64,000 nucleotides of DNA from Hippopus hippopus. Taxonomy: Eukaryota > Mollusca > Bivalvia > Cardiida > Cardiidae. The first letter of the stretch is position 1; the number at the start of each line of letters is the position of its first letter. The translations under genes and the position numbers were made by a program. The stretch spans positions 8,886,412 through 8,950,411 of the forward strand of contig OX328108.1 in assembly GCA_946811185.2 (NCBI GenBank), read 5' to 3'. Under the pieces are notes generated by a model, which ran no database searches, was not told the origin of the DNA, and worked only from the letters and a program-made list of their open reading frames with translations. Of the stretch, positions 21,795 to 33,500 are shown piece by piece.

Positions 21795-22060
21795 TGTCAA
21801 TGGACCAGTTTACCTCATGATTCAGTGGGTCGAAAAACAAACAAACAAAAAATGGACCAGTTTACCTCACGATTCAGTGGGTCGTTCAAGGAATTTACCT
21901 CCTTACCAGACGAGAAAATTTTAGACCGAACCAAATTAAAAGCATATGCAGACGACAAACTAAATGTGACTCAAACCGTGGAATATTTCTTTGAAAGGGT
22001 AGGAAACATTGTGGGAAAAAGAAAAATATGCTGGCTGCTGGTTACATTTGAGCCAGATTC
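21795..22060 (+). repeat. Small tandem duplication and P4 left half
   Basis: tggaccagtttacctca.gattcagtgggtcg occurs at 21802 and 21854. A P4 left flank follows (accagacgagaaaattttag to acattgtgggaaaaaga) without its right arm. Confidence 0.6.
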
Positions 22061-22149
22061 AATTTGTCTTTTGGAAGACACAAGAGTTATTATAGACTAA
22101 AAGATATATTGGATCTGACATGAGTTGATTTTTGAGATAAAATCTTATT

Positions 22150-22440
22150 AAACGAGTCTACATAAAATGATATTAAGCGAGCCTTTGGCGAGCTTAATAA
22201 CATTTTTTGTGGACGAGTTTAATAAATTTTTACCTCAAAAACCAACGAATGTCAGATTCTTTTTATCACATAACTCTATAACAAGAATTAATGTCCATAA
22301 TGTGTTAAAACATAGGCATACATGTATCAAGTGTAATGAAATTTACATGAAGCCTAATCGCTTCTACGACAGGTACATTACGAACGAAAAAATAGTTCCA
22401 GAGATACTTGGAAATATTGATTTTGTTTTGAATCTTTAAG
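22150..22440. repeat. Element D (also at 57855-57970)
   Basis: gcgagcctttggcgagctta and tgtggacgagtttaataaat are matched near 57868 by gcgagcctctggtgagcttt. The 90-residue open frame here has no known domain and crosses the repeat, so I do not call it a gene. Confidence 0.5.
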
Positions 22441-23225
22441 CGATTAAATTAACAACTTTATCATGATTACGAATTTTGACCGTTAATTTCACTCAGGAAC
22501 CTAGGTCAGCAATGTTTTAGAAATGAGTTGTATGGTTACAGAGTGTTAACCAAATACAGCACTTTTTTCTTATCTCACACGTGTGTGAGACAAGAAAATT
22601 CGTAATGGATGTACTACATTGAAAACAAGTGGAGTTATGTGATAAAGTCACACGTGACAAAATAAATTTGGGCGTCGTCACGATCGAGAAACATGAACCC
22701 TGATTCCTTTTTCAGTGATCATCATTGATTCCCAAATTTTACCTCATATGCTTATGTTTAAATAACTCTCATCTAAAAACAAAAGTTGGGAATAAGTGCG
22801 GTCTGATCTTGGATCTACACTGTCGGATATTTTAAGACACACCACAGTCCAAAGATAGCCTTGAATTTTAAATTTGTTCAGGTTTGTAAATAATTGACTT
22901 TGTCAGTTTTACCCATTTTGCGCCTCAATGTGTTCATCACCTCACTTGAAAATGCAATTGACTTGAATGGTGAAAAGGACTTCCCCAACATGTATTATGA
23001 TTACAATTTACATAATCGTATTTCCGTGTATAATAGCAAACTTCTGATCCTAAGGGAAGACCGTGATTTTACCCTTTATCATTATGCTTCTTCCTTTAAC
23101 CCTTTACGACACAATTCCGAGTTTTAACGATCATGAGAAAGAAGTATTTTCAAAACATTGTTGAGCCTTTTACAGAACAACCCCCATCCTTATTTTTATT
23201 AGCCTGAGAGACAATGCTTGAAAAA
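22441..23225. other. Mostly unassigned sequence
   Basis: A P3 half core is visible near 22798-22830 (gtgcggtctgatcttggat) and a P4 flank fragment near 23098-23165. No gene. Confidence 0.3.
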
Positions 23226-23227
23226 AA

Positions 23228-23229
23228 AA

Positions 23230-23264
<35 letters not shown>

Positions 23265-23925
23265 GGTGTGTGAGCCATACTCTGGCAAAAGGGGGCTTAA
23301 TGCATCTCCGTGATCCATGGTACCACGCAAGCCATTACATACTTACGGCTCCATCATAGCCACATTTTTAACAACTGACTTAATCATGATGGTAGACTGG
23401 GCCCTGGACATACAGAAAATTGACCAATAGCGAAAAGTTTCGGCCCAGGTCAGCCTGCGCGGAATGCGCAGGCTGACCTGGGTCGATACTTTTCGCAGAT
23501 GCATTAAGCCCCCTTTTCACAGAGCATGGCGCATATGTATATGTAAAAGGAAAGAAAATGCTGTTAACTTTCAGGCAATTCCGCCTTTTACCACTATATT
23601 TTCCGCTGTTACTTTGTCGTCTGCAAATGGATTTGATATGGACAAGATGAAAACCTTGTCGTTTGGCACACAGAAAACTACTCTCTTTGAAAAGGGGCTT
23701 AATGTCTGTGCAAAAAGTATCGACTAAAGTCAGTCTGCGCAGTCCGCGCAGTCTGACCTGGTCCAAACTTTGGTATTGGTTAATTTTAACCATGCATTAA
23801 GACCAGGACATGTGTATCTCTGGATTCAGTCTATTGCTATACAAAATGAATCTTATGGATCTACAATTATTGTGATGACTTGCTTGGTATCATGCATCAC
23901 GGAGATGCATGAACCCTTTGCCTCC
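23228..23925. repeat. Microsatellite, complete P1, P4 fragment and inverted P1
   Basis: (TG)n at 23238-23262; a textbook P1 at 23272-23530 (gagccatactctggcaaaag, hairpin caggtcagcctgcgc, end agcccccttttcacagagca); a P4 interior at 23540-23690; and an opposite-strand P1-like copy at 23690-23925. The two opposed P1 hairpins explain the long minus-strand open frame. Confidence 0.8.
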
Positions 23926-23929
23926 TAAG

Positions 23930-24120
23930 GGCTACTCACCGACCTTTTGCGGACAGTGTAGATCACGATCAGACCGCACAAAACGTGCACTCTGCTCTCT
24001 GATCTATACTTTCTGAAAATGACATATTTTCACCGAAAAATATTTTTGAAATAGCAAAATTTGGATTTTTACTATTGGCTTAAAAGTTTCATGAAAGTTA
24101 TTTAGCAGAATAAGGCTTAG
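23930..24120. repeat. P3 palindromic element
   Basis: ctactcaccgaccttttgcg, gatcagaccgcacaaaacgt and a right flank attggcttaaaagtttcatg. Confidence 0.75.
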
Positions 24121-24444
24121 ACCTCCTTGTTCCATGCTTGTTCCAGTATGTTCTAGAATGCATTGTCCAGTTCTAAATGTACCAGGGCAGTATAGCATTA
24201 TATAAATGAGATCGGCTGATCTCAAGCCCCAATTACGAGATTTTAAAAGATAAATATTACGGGTTTAAAAATTTATCTAAATTTTAATAATTCCATTAAA
24301 AGTATGGAAATTATTTTGAAGATGACAATCTGTTATTGTTCAATCGGTCAAAGTGTTCGTCGCTGGTTAGAGGTAGGTCAAAAGTTTGCATGGTTCCTCC
24401 ATCTCTTGTTTACTTTTACCTGACTTTCGCTACATTCAGCTTTC

Positions 24445-24712
24445 GTTTGGTTTGTATTGGAGTTGAACGCCATTTTAACAGCTTAGGTCATATCATGGCG
24501 GTCAGTGACGCACCCATGTGTTTCCTGGCTTTCTCACACCAGTACTGACGCAACTTTTGTTCCAAAGTCACTGACTACTTTTCTCACATTCATCAGAGGT
24601 GAAAGTCGAAATATCGCCGGAAAAAAATTTCGCCGCAACCGGTTATCGAACCTGCAACCTGCAGGTCACGAGTCGGATACGCTAACCACTGAGCTACTCG
24701 GCCGGGCATCCA
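24445..24712 (-). repeat. SINE-C
   Basis: On the minus strand: gccgagtagctcagtggtta head, a degenerate B-box-like gttcgataaccgg, body cctctgatgaatgtgagaaa, then gccaggaaacacatgggtgc and a tail with gttaaaatggcgttcaac. Related copies at 59712-59975 and 63249-63500. Confidence 0.8.
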
Positions 24713-24929
24713 TCTTTTCGGGCCTTTCATCTGCGTCTAACACTTCAACCGACTCTATAATAACAGACGTTCATCTAAACAATAACTTCCATTGTATTTT
24801 AACATCCGAATTATTTTCTTTTGGCCGTTATTTGGACTTTAAGTAAACAACTTCCACATTTTTTCCTTGTCTAAAAGAAGATTTAAACGTCTTTTGAACA
24901 AGATTTCGTTCCTGTATGGTTAAGTACCC

Positions 24930-25440
24930 AAATATTGGGACGGTGTGGAATAACGATCAGACTGCACGTTTTGTGCAGTTCGATCTGAATCTACACCGTT
25001 CGCAAAAGCTATTGAAGTCGCCATTGGCAAGGAAAAAGTTACACACTTGACCAGACGAAAAATTGGTTGTATAGTGTTTAACGCCGCCTTCGAAACTATT
25101 GTAATTATATCACGGCGACAGCTCACATATTCATATATTTTCTGTGTTTCGCCATCGCCATTAGTAGGCTAAGGCTCTGAAGAGTCGTGATCGTGGATAC
25201 TCCAACGAAAAGCCCAATGCTTTCAGTAAGGCTTGAACCCAATACCTCAAGGTTTCGAGTCTTACTATTTACCACTGAGCCACACAGGACCCCTCAATAT
25301 GAAAAAAAAAAAAAAAAAAGACGTCCAAATTGAAACCAATTGTTCTCTTTATGATAGAGTAGAAAGCATGGTGGGAAAAGGAGAAATGCTGGTAACCAGC
25401 ATTTTCTCCTTTCCCCACCGTGTTTTCAGAAGCCTTTTTA
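24930..25440. repeat. P3 core, SINE-B (minus) and P4 in series
   Basis: P3 at 24930-25050; SINE-B on the minus strand at 25070-25295 (ctgtgtggctcagtggtaaa head); P4 at 25345-25440 (gtgggaaaaggagaaatgct with its complement). Confidence 0.78.
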
Positions 25441-26658
25441 GCGGATTTGCTATATAGCAAATCCGCTTACTGTGATCGTTTTGTCCGGAACCAAATACAT
25501 CATGCGTAACGACGCTCACTTTCAGTTTTGCATGGCTGGCCTAGGGACTAACAACACAGAACTACAAATAATATTCAGCTCTGACTTTGAACAAATCACG
25601 CAAATTATGTTTGATTTCTTTATCGAAATTTCGTCAAACTACATAAATTGTCAGTTTGAAATACTCTAAATACTTTAACAAAGTTTTTTTTTTTTATTAA
25701 ATATTGCCATATGCGTATGAACATTGTTTACACAGACTGCCCCCATTTTCATTCAAGAAATGTTCATTCAAAACTTGTGTCGTCCGCTGTCGAAATAAAC
25801 AAGGAAATTAAGCAATAATTTCTTAATGAAATTACATTTTTATGCGCTGTATTATACCAAATATCTTTAACTGTTCAGATAACTAGCTAGAATTTGGCCG
25901 TAAATGATTTAAAACTCTTTCTATAACGAATACACAGAACCCATAAAGTCGATTCGGCACCGTGTTTGGTGCACTATCGATGAATTTCCGAATTGTTTGT
26001 AACATTTCTGTGAAACGTTTAAAAAAATGAAAATCGTGTAGTCTATTAAAAAAAAAGTACATTTGACGTTTGATTTATGCAAGACTGCTTCCAAAATTTC
26101 TCTCCAGTCATCGATGGGACATAAAGAAATCCTTCGTTCACAAACGGCCCCGATCAATTACGAACCCGTGATGTGAATTTATACTGAGGATTTTCGATGG
26201 GAAATCGTGTCCTTCTCAGTGAACTGGACATCCACTTACTTAACCTAACATCCTGGACTTTAAGCCTCAGAAACTCAATTATCTTCAAGGTATAAAAGTC
26301 CATTCATAGTCCTAATATGCATGAATTTTATTTTGTTACCTTTCATGCAAAAGAATTAAGAATGCTGAATTTTCAGACAGATGTTTGATTAAGGATCCAC
26401 AGGAATACATCTTAGTTTAGATCTATACGTCTTACGGTTTGGACATGTAGATTTAAATTCTTTGATATATTTTTATGCTTGGAGATTGAAGTATATGTAC
26501 TTTATTTAATAAAGTACATATTTATGATGAACTGCTGCTCAACCCATACTAGAGATGGTAACTGTGCTTCATGTAAACAGCAAGTAATTCAAACCTCAGA
26601 ATGAAAGTATGCCTATTTTTTTTTTTTTTTTAAGTTTTATAGAGGGACCAATTACTTT
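25441..26658. other. Unassigned sequence
   Basis: Starts with a small perfect palindrome at 25440-25468 (gcggatttgctatatagcaa). Otherwise AT-rich with no recognised gene or repeat. Confidence 0.3.
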
Positions 26659-26855
26659 AACCCTTAGGCTGCTAAATGCTACTCAAGGACCTTTTGCAGA
26701 CAATGTAGATCAAGATCAGATTGCACCGAACTTGCAGTCAGATCTTTGATATATACTGCCCGGTAAGGAGGTATTCTTCCCTCCAAAAATAACATTGAAA
26801 TGAAACTATTAATATTTGTACTATCGACTTGAAAGTTTCAGTTTAGTTATGTAAA
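26659..26855. repeat. P3 palindromic element
   Basis: taacccttaggctgctaaat, ccttttgcagacaatgtaga, gatcagattgcacc and a mirrored partner. Confidence 0.78.
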
Positions 26856-27464
26856 GGTCAATTTTTACTTTGCATGGCAACATGTCACACTGAGTGTGAT
26901 CTTGGTCCATTCTGGCTGCTTCAGCTGTACCCAGGGCAAGGATTTGCAGATATCAAAAAGCAAATAATATCTGGACTATGTTCTTCCAGGTGATGAGTGA
27001 TGATTTTAATTCTTTTTCTTCAGACCATGAAAATGAATTCACTCAAAACTGCATTGGAAGTAATAAATAGCCGTTTTACCAGTGTTAATAGTGAATTTCA
27101 AGTATCTCATCATGCTACATCATGTTTTTTTTGCACATGTCCCTGCAGTGGTTCAATTATGTAATATGACTCAAATTCACAAAGATGTGGCTCAAAACTT
27201 CAAAAAGGAACCTACATCTATATGTAAGTGAATAAAACTTACATTATCACTGACAAAATGTCAAAATCCCACCACACGTTAACTGTAACTTTAACTATTA
27301 TGTGAGACTTAAGTCCACTGTTTACGTTGTACTTATTCACACCTGTATTTTTCTAAGTTCAGACTGTGCAGGTCTAAGCTTGAACCTATGCAGCCTATAT
27401 ATACTTTTTTTAATATTTGCACCAATATAGGGGTGAAATGGCATAATCCTGTTCATTTATTTAG

Positions 27465-27672
27465 TGAGGTTCTGTGAGACTGTGGCTGATTGGTGAAGGT
27501 GTCGGTTGAGTTATCCCGGATTTCATCCTCACTCAGTTGCCAGGATTTTGCAGGAGTGCCTATAGACAAGACACTGCATAGAATCAGCCTAGTCCTAGTA
27601 AAACCCAAGCCATACACAAATAAATGGTTGTTGTCACTGTAAGACTGAAACAGTGTTGAAACTAATGTAACC
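27465..27672 (+). repeat. Degraded SINE-B
   Basis: ggttctgtgagactgtggct head, aggagtgcctatagacaaga body and gaaacagtgttgaaactaat tail. Neighbouring 26856-27464 and 27673-28190 hold no recognised gene. Confidence 0.6.
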
Positions 27673-28194
27673 ACAAGAAATCAGTCAATCATCAAATTAT
27701 TCTTGAACGTAGTTACAATCAATTTCATGTTTTGTGCCAGTGCATGAGTTAACCTTACTGTTCTTTTGTGAAATCATTATTTCTTGACTTGTGTCTTTAT
27801 GATGATACAAGGTGAATTTTCATTTATGTAACAGAAGGAAGGTATATTCAATACTCATGAATTACACATGGCCTAAATCTTAGAAAATACTAAACACACC
27901 ATTTAGTTTTCACCTTTCAGACTATTACTTAACATTTTTTTAGATCAGGAATAAAACCAAGAATTTTCTTTTTAAAAGAAAGAAGAAATCATTGTATCTG
28001 AACAATCAAATTGTTGTGTCTTAAGTTTGATTTTGTATTTCATTTTGAAATTAATAGTTTCAAGTTGTGTAGTAATAAGGAAGAACCCTTGAAGGAATTC
28101 CTAGGTGTTAGAGTCATGGAAAGGACAATGTGCTTTCAGTAGGAAATTACATTCAAAAAGCCATTGTTTCTATTTCCCTGGGAGGACTCCAGTG

Positions 28195-28430
28195 TTCTTT
28201 TTAACTCTTTTCCACACAACAAAATTTTAGACTTGTCCAAATGGAAAGCATTTGCTGATAATAGAATTAATGTGACTCAAAATATGAATTTTAATTTTGG
28301 AAGGTCTGAAGACATTGTGGGAAAAGGAAAACTGCTGGTTACCAGCATTTTCTCATATCCCCAAATTCTTTTTAAAAGCCTTCTTCCTCAGGGTCGTTTA
28401 AAGTCGGGATTGTTTTGTAAGGGTTTAACC
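28195..28430 (+). repeat. P4 element, near full length
   Basis: Left flank cacacaacaaaattttagac, core ttgtgggaaaaggaaaactg and mirrored gcattttctcatatcc, right flank ttcctcagggtcgtttaaag. Confidence 0.8.
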
Positions 28431-29044
28431 TATACTAAATTATACCCACTACATGAAAGTTTAGAAAGTGTTGTGTTTATAGTCTGACTAGATTTGTAAA
28501 ATGCTGTTTTGAAAATCAAAACCTTGATATCTGAGTACAGAAGTTTCAATATTTCAAGAGTCTTGCATTATGATGATTAATGATGATTTTAGAAATGCTT
28601 AAAATACTATGGTAAAGGAACATATAGTCATCATGTTTAGTGTATTTATTTAAGCTCACATGTTTACAAACCCTAGGGTGAGCTGTTGATATTTTCAATA
28701 TGACTTAAAGCATAATCTCAGACAAAAGCCACCATCACTAGTCCTTCTGAAAACCCTTGATTTTTAGTGCAGCTAAATAAAGCTCAGCCAATTGGATAAA
28801 TTGTTTCAAAAATTTTTCTGAACACCACTTAAAATGGGATAATATAGCCACACTCACCTTAGTTAAAACACATTGTATCCTTTATAGTGTTATGGAATGG
28901 GGGAAAAATGACTTTGGTAAGAATAAAAAAAAAATCTGTTTGTCTACTAATGTTTTCAAAAACTTAGGAGCTACATTTTGTGAAGCTGACAGAAATGTCA
29001 GATAAAGGTTACCCTTGCAGGAGGCCATTGTTAGATCCACACTT
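28431..29044. other. Unassigned AT-rich sequence
   Basis: No gene, no clear repeat. Confidence 0.3.
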
Positions 29045-29790
29045 CATTAATTGAATGGCGTTTAATGTCGCTTTCAACATTATTTCAGTCATATAAGTGC
29101 TACAACTAGATTATTTATGTATGTCTAGGTTTCAGCAGTACAAGGCTAGGGCTCTGAAGTGTCTTGCCTAAGGACACTCCCACAGAAAAACAAAATGGCC
29201 ATCAGGTAACAAGTCCTAAACTTTACTAGTAAGCCATGCAGGACCCCAGGTCCACATTTAGAGGGGAGTTAATTTTTGTAAGAATTTTCAGATTAGTCTA
29301 TGTCCACCATCTATGCATAAATTACTTTTTGTTTTTTTTAATCAAAAATGGTAATTAAATGGATGCTACCCCCCGGTATTTCATTATTCATTCCTTCCCC
29401 ATATGATAAGGTTTAGGCTCTTTAAATGTATCTGCAGACAACAATTCAGAAACTGATACAAATGAGCTGAAGTTGACTCTTATGATTGAAAACACTGTTC
29501 AAACAGGAGAAAATACTGTCTACCAGAATTTGTCCTTGTCCCATGATGCTTTCAATTGCATATTTCCTTCAGGGTTATTAACCCTTGTCCTGCTGAATAA
29601 CTCAAATGATACTTCAAGTCGATAGTAAAATCCCAAAGGTTGCTATTTCAAGGTAATTTTGAGGACGATAAATATCTCTTTAACGGACAGTGTAGATCAA
29701 AGATCAGACTGCACGTTCTGCGCAGTCTGATCTTGATCTACACTGTATGCAAAAGGTCAGTGAGTCGCGCTTAGCAGCCTAAGGGTTATT
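29045..29790. repeat. SINE-B (minus), P4 and P3 in series
   Basis: SINE-B reads on the minus strand at 29045-29250. A degraded P4 lies at 29410-29580. A clean P3 follows at 29579-29790 with gatcagactgcacgttctgc and its complement. Confidence 0.75.
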
Positions 29791-29964
29791 AACATGAGTG
29801 TTCAGTAAAGTGTTAGAATAAACCCCAATCAAAATGTCCTCCAAATCCAGTTGTCAGATGCTAAGGAAACTTGACATGGATCCATAATTATGTTGTTTAC
29901 TGGTCTATCCCACAGATTGATATTGTGTTTGTATAAGGGTACACTTACCTGTCTTGCTATAGAG

Positions 29965-30055
29965 CTAGCTTTTGTAGCTATGTGGTAGAGCGTTTGCCTA
30001 TGGAGTTTGGACCTGAAGGTTCTAGGTTCAATCCCAGCCTTAGGGGCTATTTAAC
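29965..30055 (+). repeat. tRNA-like fragment
   Basis: gtagctatgtggtagagcgt followed about 35 bases later by ggttctaggttcaatcccag gives A- and B-box-like motifs. No closing acceptor stem is evident, so a SINE head is likelier than a tRNA gene. Confidence 0.45.
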
Positions 30056-31504
30056 AGAACTGTTAAAGATACATGTAATCAGTATTCAGAATACCTTATG
30101 GTCTGTCCAAACATGGCCTATATTTGACCCTTGAATTTTATGTCATACAAAGTTAAATTGGGAGAATTTTTGAGGATTTTTCTTTTTTTAGACCTTTAAC
30201 ACACAATAAATCCTATGTTTTATGAGTCCTGTGTAATAGGGCTTAGGAAAACAGTGTTGGAAAACAAGACATCAGTATTTCTTTTCTTTTTTTCTTCCAG
30301 AATTTTTTTCTACCCTTTACAAATACCAATCACATAATCTGAGGGCTCCATATCTATTGAATTGTTTGTTTATGCTCTAAATACAAAGCTATTTAGTTTT
30401 TATGCCACAAATCAAATTATTTCGTAAAAGACCAATAAATACTACCAGATAAATATTTCTTTTCATATAAATAGGTCACTCTGTTTATTTATTTTACACC
30501 AGATATGATGTCTTGATCTTGATACTGATTTGAATATATACATCCTTGTTGATGGCGCATGTTATTAATTGAGTACCATTCCCTCAAAGCTTTCCAAAAC
30601 TGTTGCATGAAATCTAATAATACCCAACGAGGCTGAGTAGCACTTTAAGGAAATACCAATTCAGATATGTGTTTTCTAAATCTTATCTTTCTTCTTTACT
30701 CGTGATTTTCCAGCTATAATTCAGTAAGTAATTTTTGAGTTTGTTGAGGGTATGAAAATCTAAATAGTTGGTTCTATTCTGGGGGAGTCAAAAATCTTGT
30801 CCTCTGGTAAGAAGTTCAACAAGAAGGCACAAAAATTTCATATTGCATACATGTGTAAGTAGCAATATATTGTACTCTTTGATCAGATTTGCTCATGCTT
30901 GCTGAAACTGATTGACAGCTGTAGACCTTAACACTGTGTTTTTACAGAAATATCATTATATATCATCATCCTGTTTTGTATAGTTTTTTAAGTCTTACTC
31001 ATCAACAAATCAACAACTAAAGTGTTCTATATATTTGTCAAATAACTTTCACTTATAAATCCGTCTTGGTTATTTTCCAGTCCTATGCGTGTTTATAGTC
31101 GTAAATATAATACTTGCAGAAAAAAAAAAAAAAAACATCAAATTGTTGGATCAAAGTGATACTCTAATAAGTAGTAAAATAACAGTTGCTGCGCAGCACA
31201 CTTGGTAGAACAACTTCGACTCCCATTGCCCTTGCTTACTCTACTAATTACTTACATATTTTACATGTATTATATGTGATAAAAAAATTAATTTTCATTA
31301 CATCAAATCATAGCTTAAAACTGTTCAACAAATCCTCATTTCAGGACTTTCAGTCCTTTGATTATACTTAGGATCGTTAAAATTTGGGATTGTGTGGTTA
31401 GGAAATAGGGATGGTCCTAAACAGCGCCAATTAATTAATACTTGCTGGTTTCCGTATACATCATAAGGAAACTCTTATACTTGTACGTTTGATCCTTTAC
31501 TAGA
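30056..31504. other. Unassigned AT-rich sequence
   Basis: A very decayed P4-like stretch near 30185-30320 and a poly-A run near 31120. No gene recognised. Confidence 0.3.
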
Positions 31505-31830
31505 CGATTGATTGATTGATTGATTGTGTACTGTTTAACGCCGTTTTCAACATTATTTCACTTATATCGCGGCGGCCAGTGAGCCTTTCCATGCTTTCCT
31601 ATAGTTTCTTTTACCAGTACTCCGCAAAACATTCTTTCCAAACCACTGACTGCTTTCCCACATAACCATCGTCGAAACAATGATCAGCGGTGAGAGAGGA
31701 ATGAATCCTGTCGCAATGATATATGATCAATCCTTCAAAAGAAATTGGCCGAGTCGGGGATCGAACCAGGGAACACCTGTTCTCAAGTCCTGTATGCTAC
31801 CAACTGGGCTACCGGTGCTCGGCTTTACCA
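31505..31830 (-). repeat. SINE-A, full length, minus strand
   Basis: Minus-strand head cggtagcccagttggtagca, B-box-like ggttcgatccccgactcggc, body with gattgatcatatatcattgc and tail ttgaaaacggcgttaaacag, ending in a GATT microsatellite (31507-31527). Confidence 0.85.
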
Positions 31831-31854
31831 GACGACAAATGAATTAACCCATAG

Positions 31855-32150
31855 GCTGCTAAGGCCGAGTAGCTCATTCGATAGCGTACAGGACTTGACG
31901 GATAGAGGGTCGCTGGTTCGATCCATGGCTAGGCCAATTTCTTTCCGAAGATGGATGATAGTCATCGCGGCAGGATTCATTCCTCTCTCGCCGCTGAACA
32001 TTGTTACAACGGTTATGTGGGAAAGCAGCCAGTAGCTTTGAAGGATAAGTATGCGGAATACTGGTAAAAGAAACTCTAGGAAAGCATGAGTGGGTGCACT
32101 GACCGCCGCAATATAATTGAAATTATGTTGAAAACGGCGTTAAACCATAC
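31855..32150 (+). repeat. SINE-A, full length, plus strand
   Basis: gccgagtagctcattcgata head, ctggttcgatccatggctag, body gatggatgatagtcatcgcg and tail ttgaaaacggcgttaaacca. Head-to-head with the copy at 31505-31830. Confidence 0.87.
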
Positions 32151-32152
32151 AA

Positions 32153-32365
32153 TCAATCTAGCTGAGCCAGCTATGTGTGACTCAAGGACCTTTTGCGGAC
32201 AGTGCAGATCAATATCAGACTGCACAAAACGTGCAGTCTGATCTTGGATCCACACTGTCCTATAAGACTTGTCCCCCCAAAAATAAACTTTGAAACAACA
32301 ACATATGGGCTTTCACTATGGACTTGAAAATTTCATTTAACTTATTAAGCAGTTTTTAAGGGTTA
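32153..32365. repeat. P3 palindromic element
   Basis: gtgactcaaggaccttttgc, gatcaatatcagactgcac and a mirrored partner, right end ttaagcagtttttaagggtt. Confidence 0.82.
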
Positions 32366-32489
32366 ACATATTTGCTACTTTCCGTATACATCCTACGGAA
32401 ACCCTCACACGTTTGACTCTTTACTAGACCAACAAAAAATCTTTTGCTTTTCCAAATTCAAAGCATGTACATACGACAAATCAATAGAG

Positions 32490-32647
32490 TTTATTTCATC
32501 AGCTTGTGGTTAATATGGGGAAATATTTGCCGAAAAAGGGAAAGGTCTGCGAAAATAACTCGTGCCTTACGGCACGAGTTATTTTCGCAGACCTTTCCCT
32601 TTTTCTGCAAATATTTCCCCATATTAACCACAAGCTGATGAAATAAA
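32490..32647. repeat. Near-perfect long hairpin
   Basis: Arms of about 75 bp around 32566: gtctgcgaaaataactcgtg is mirrored by cacgagttattttcgcagac, and atcagcttgtggttaatatg by its complement near 32630. Only one or two mismatches. Confidence 0.88.
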
Positions 32648-32829
32648 TTATATATTATATTTCCTCTGATTATTTTGTCAACGAATGCCACTTTTAAAAC
32701 TTAAAAATTTAAAAAACTTAAAAAAGTAGTACCAGATTTTCGGCAGGAGGAAAATATTCACTGTGACGGGGAAATAATTCCCCCCAGCTTAAATTACGAC
32801 ATTTCTTTACCCATAACATTTCTACAAAT

Positions 32830-32990
32830 AGACACATGAAATATAATATAATGTGATTCAAACGATGGAATGTACCTGTAAAATGGTAGAAAACATTGTT
32901 GGAAAAAGAGACAATCCTGGATACCTGCATTTTCTCTCTTTCCAACAATGTTTTCAAGGCCACGTTTACCTTGGGATCGTTAAAACAGGC
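32830..32990. repeat. P4 element
   Basis: aacattgttggaaaaagaga and mirrored tctctctttccaacaatgtt. Confidence 0.78.
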
Positions 32991-33009
32991 GAGATGTTGG
33001 TAAATATTT

Positions 33010-33500
33010 ATCTTTAAATGCTAATTATGTCTTCACCCGTCAGGGTCGGGAGACATATTGTTTTTCCCCGTGCGTCCGTCTGTCTGTCCGTCTGTCCGTC
33101 TGTCTGTCTGCCCGTCACAAATCGTGTCCGCCCTATAAACTCGAAAACCTTTTAAGATATTTTGATAAAACTTCTCACATTTGTAATGCACCATGAGACG
33201 AAGTGTCATACACAAAAAACATAACTCTGGCTTGTATATTTTTCGAGTAATTTCCGTTTGATTATTTTCCTTATTCATTTTACGTACAATTTTGTGTCCG
33301 CTCTATAACTCGGAAACCTTTCGAGATATCTTGATAAAGCTTCATACATTTGTAAAGCACAATGAGATGATGTGTCATGCACAAGAACTCTGGCTTGTAT
33401 ATTTTTTTAGTTATTTCCCCTTGATCAATTTCCATTATTCCATTTCGATTATTTTACTTTGTATCAGATACTCGTTTAGTTCGACTGACTAACTAACATT
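33010..33500. repeat. Repeat E: (TCTG/TCCG) block plus two diverged 165-bp units
   Basis: gtccgtctgtctgtccgtct at 33073-33115, then gtccgc(c/t)ctataa.ctcg units at 33126 and 33296, each followed by ctctggcttgtatatttttt. Confidence 0.7.

Noticed and set aside
21690..22100. 136-residue plus-strand open frame
   Set aside because: Composed of a P1-like hairpin, a small tandem duplication and half a P4 element.
22167..22439. 90-residue open frame
   Set aside because: It crosses element D, which also occurs at 57855-57970, and the peptide shows no domain or splice context.
23380..23793. 137-residue minus-strand open frame
   Set aside because: It runs through P1 and P4 palindromes; the same peptide-like strings occur wherever those repeats occur.
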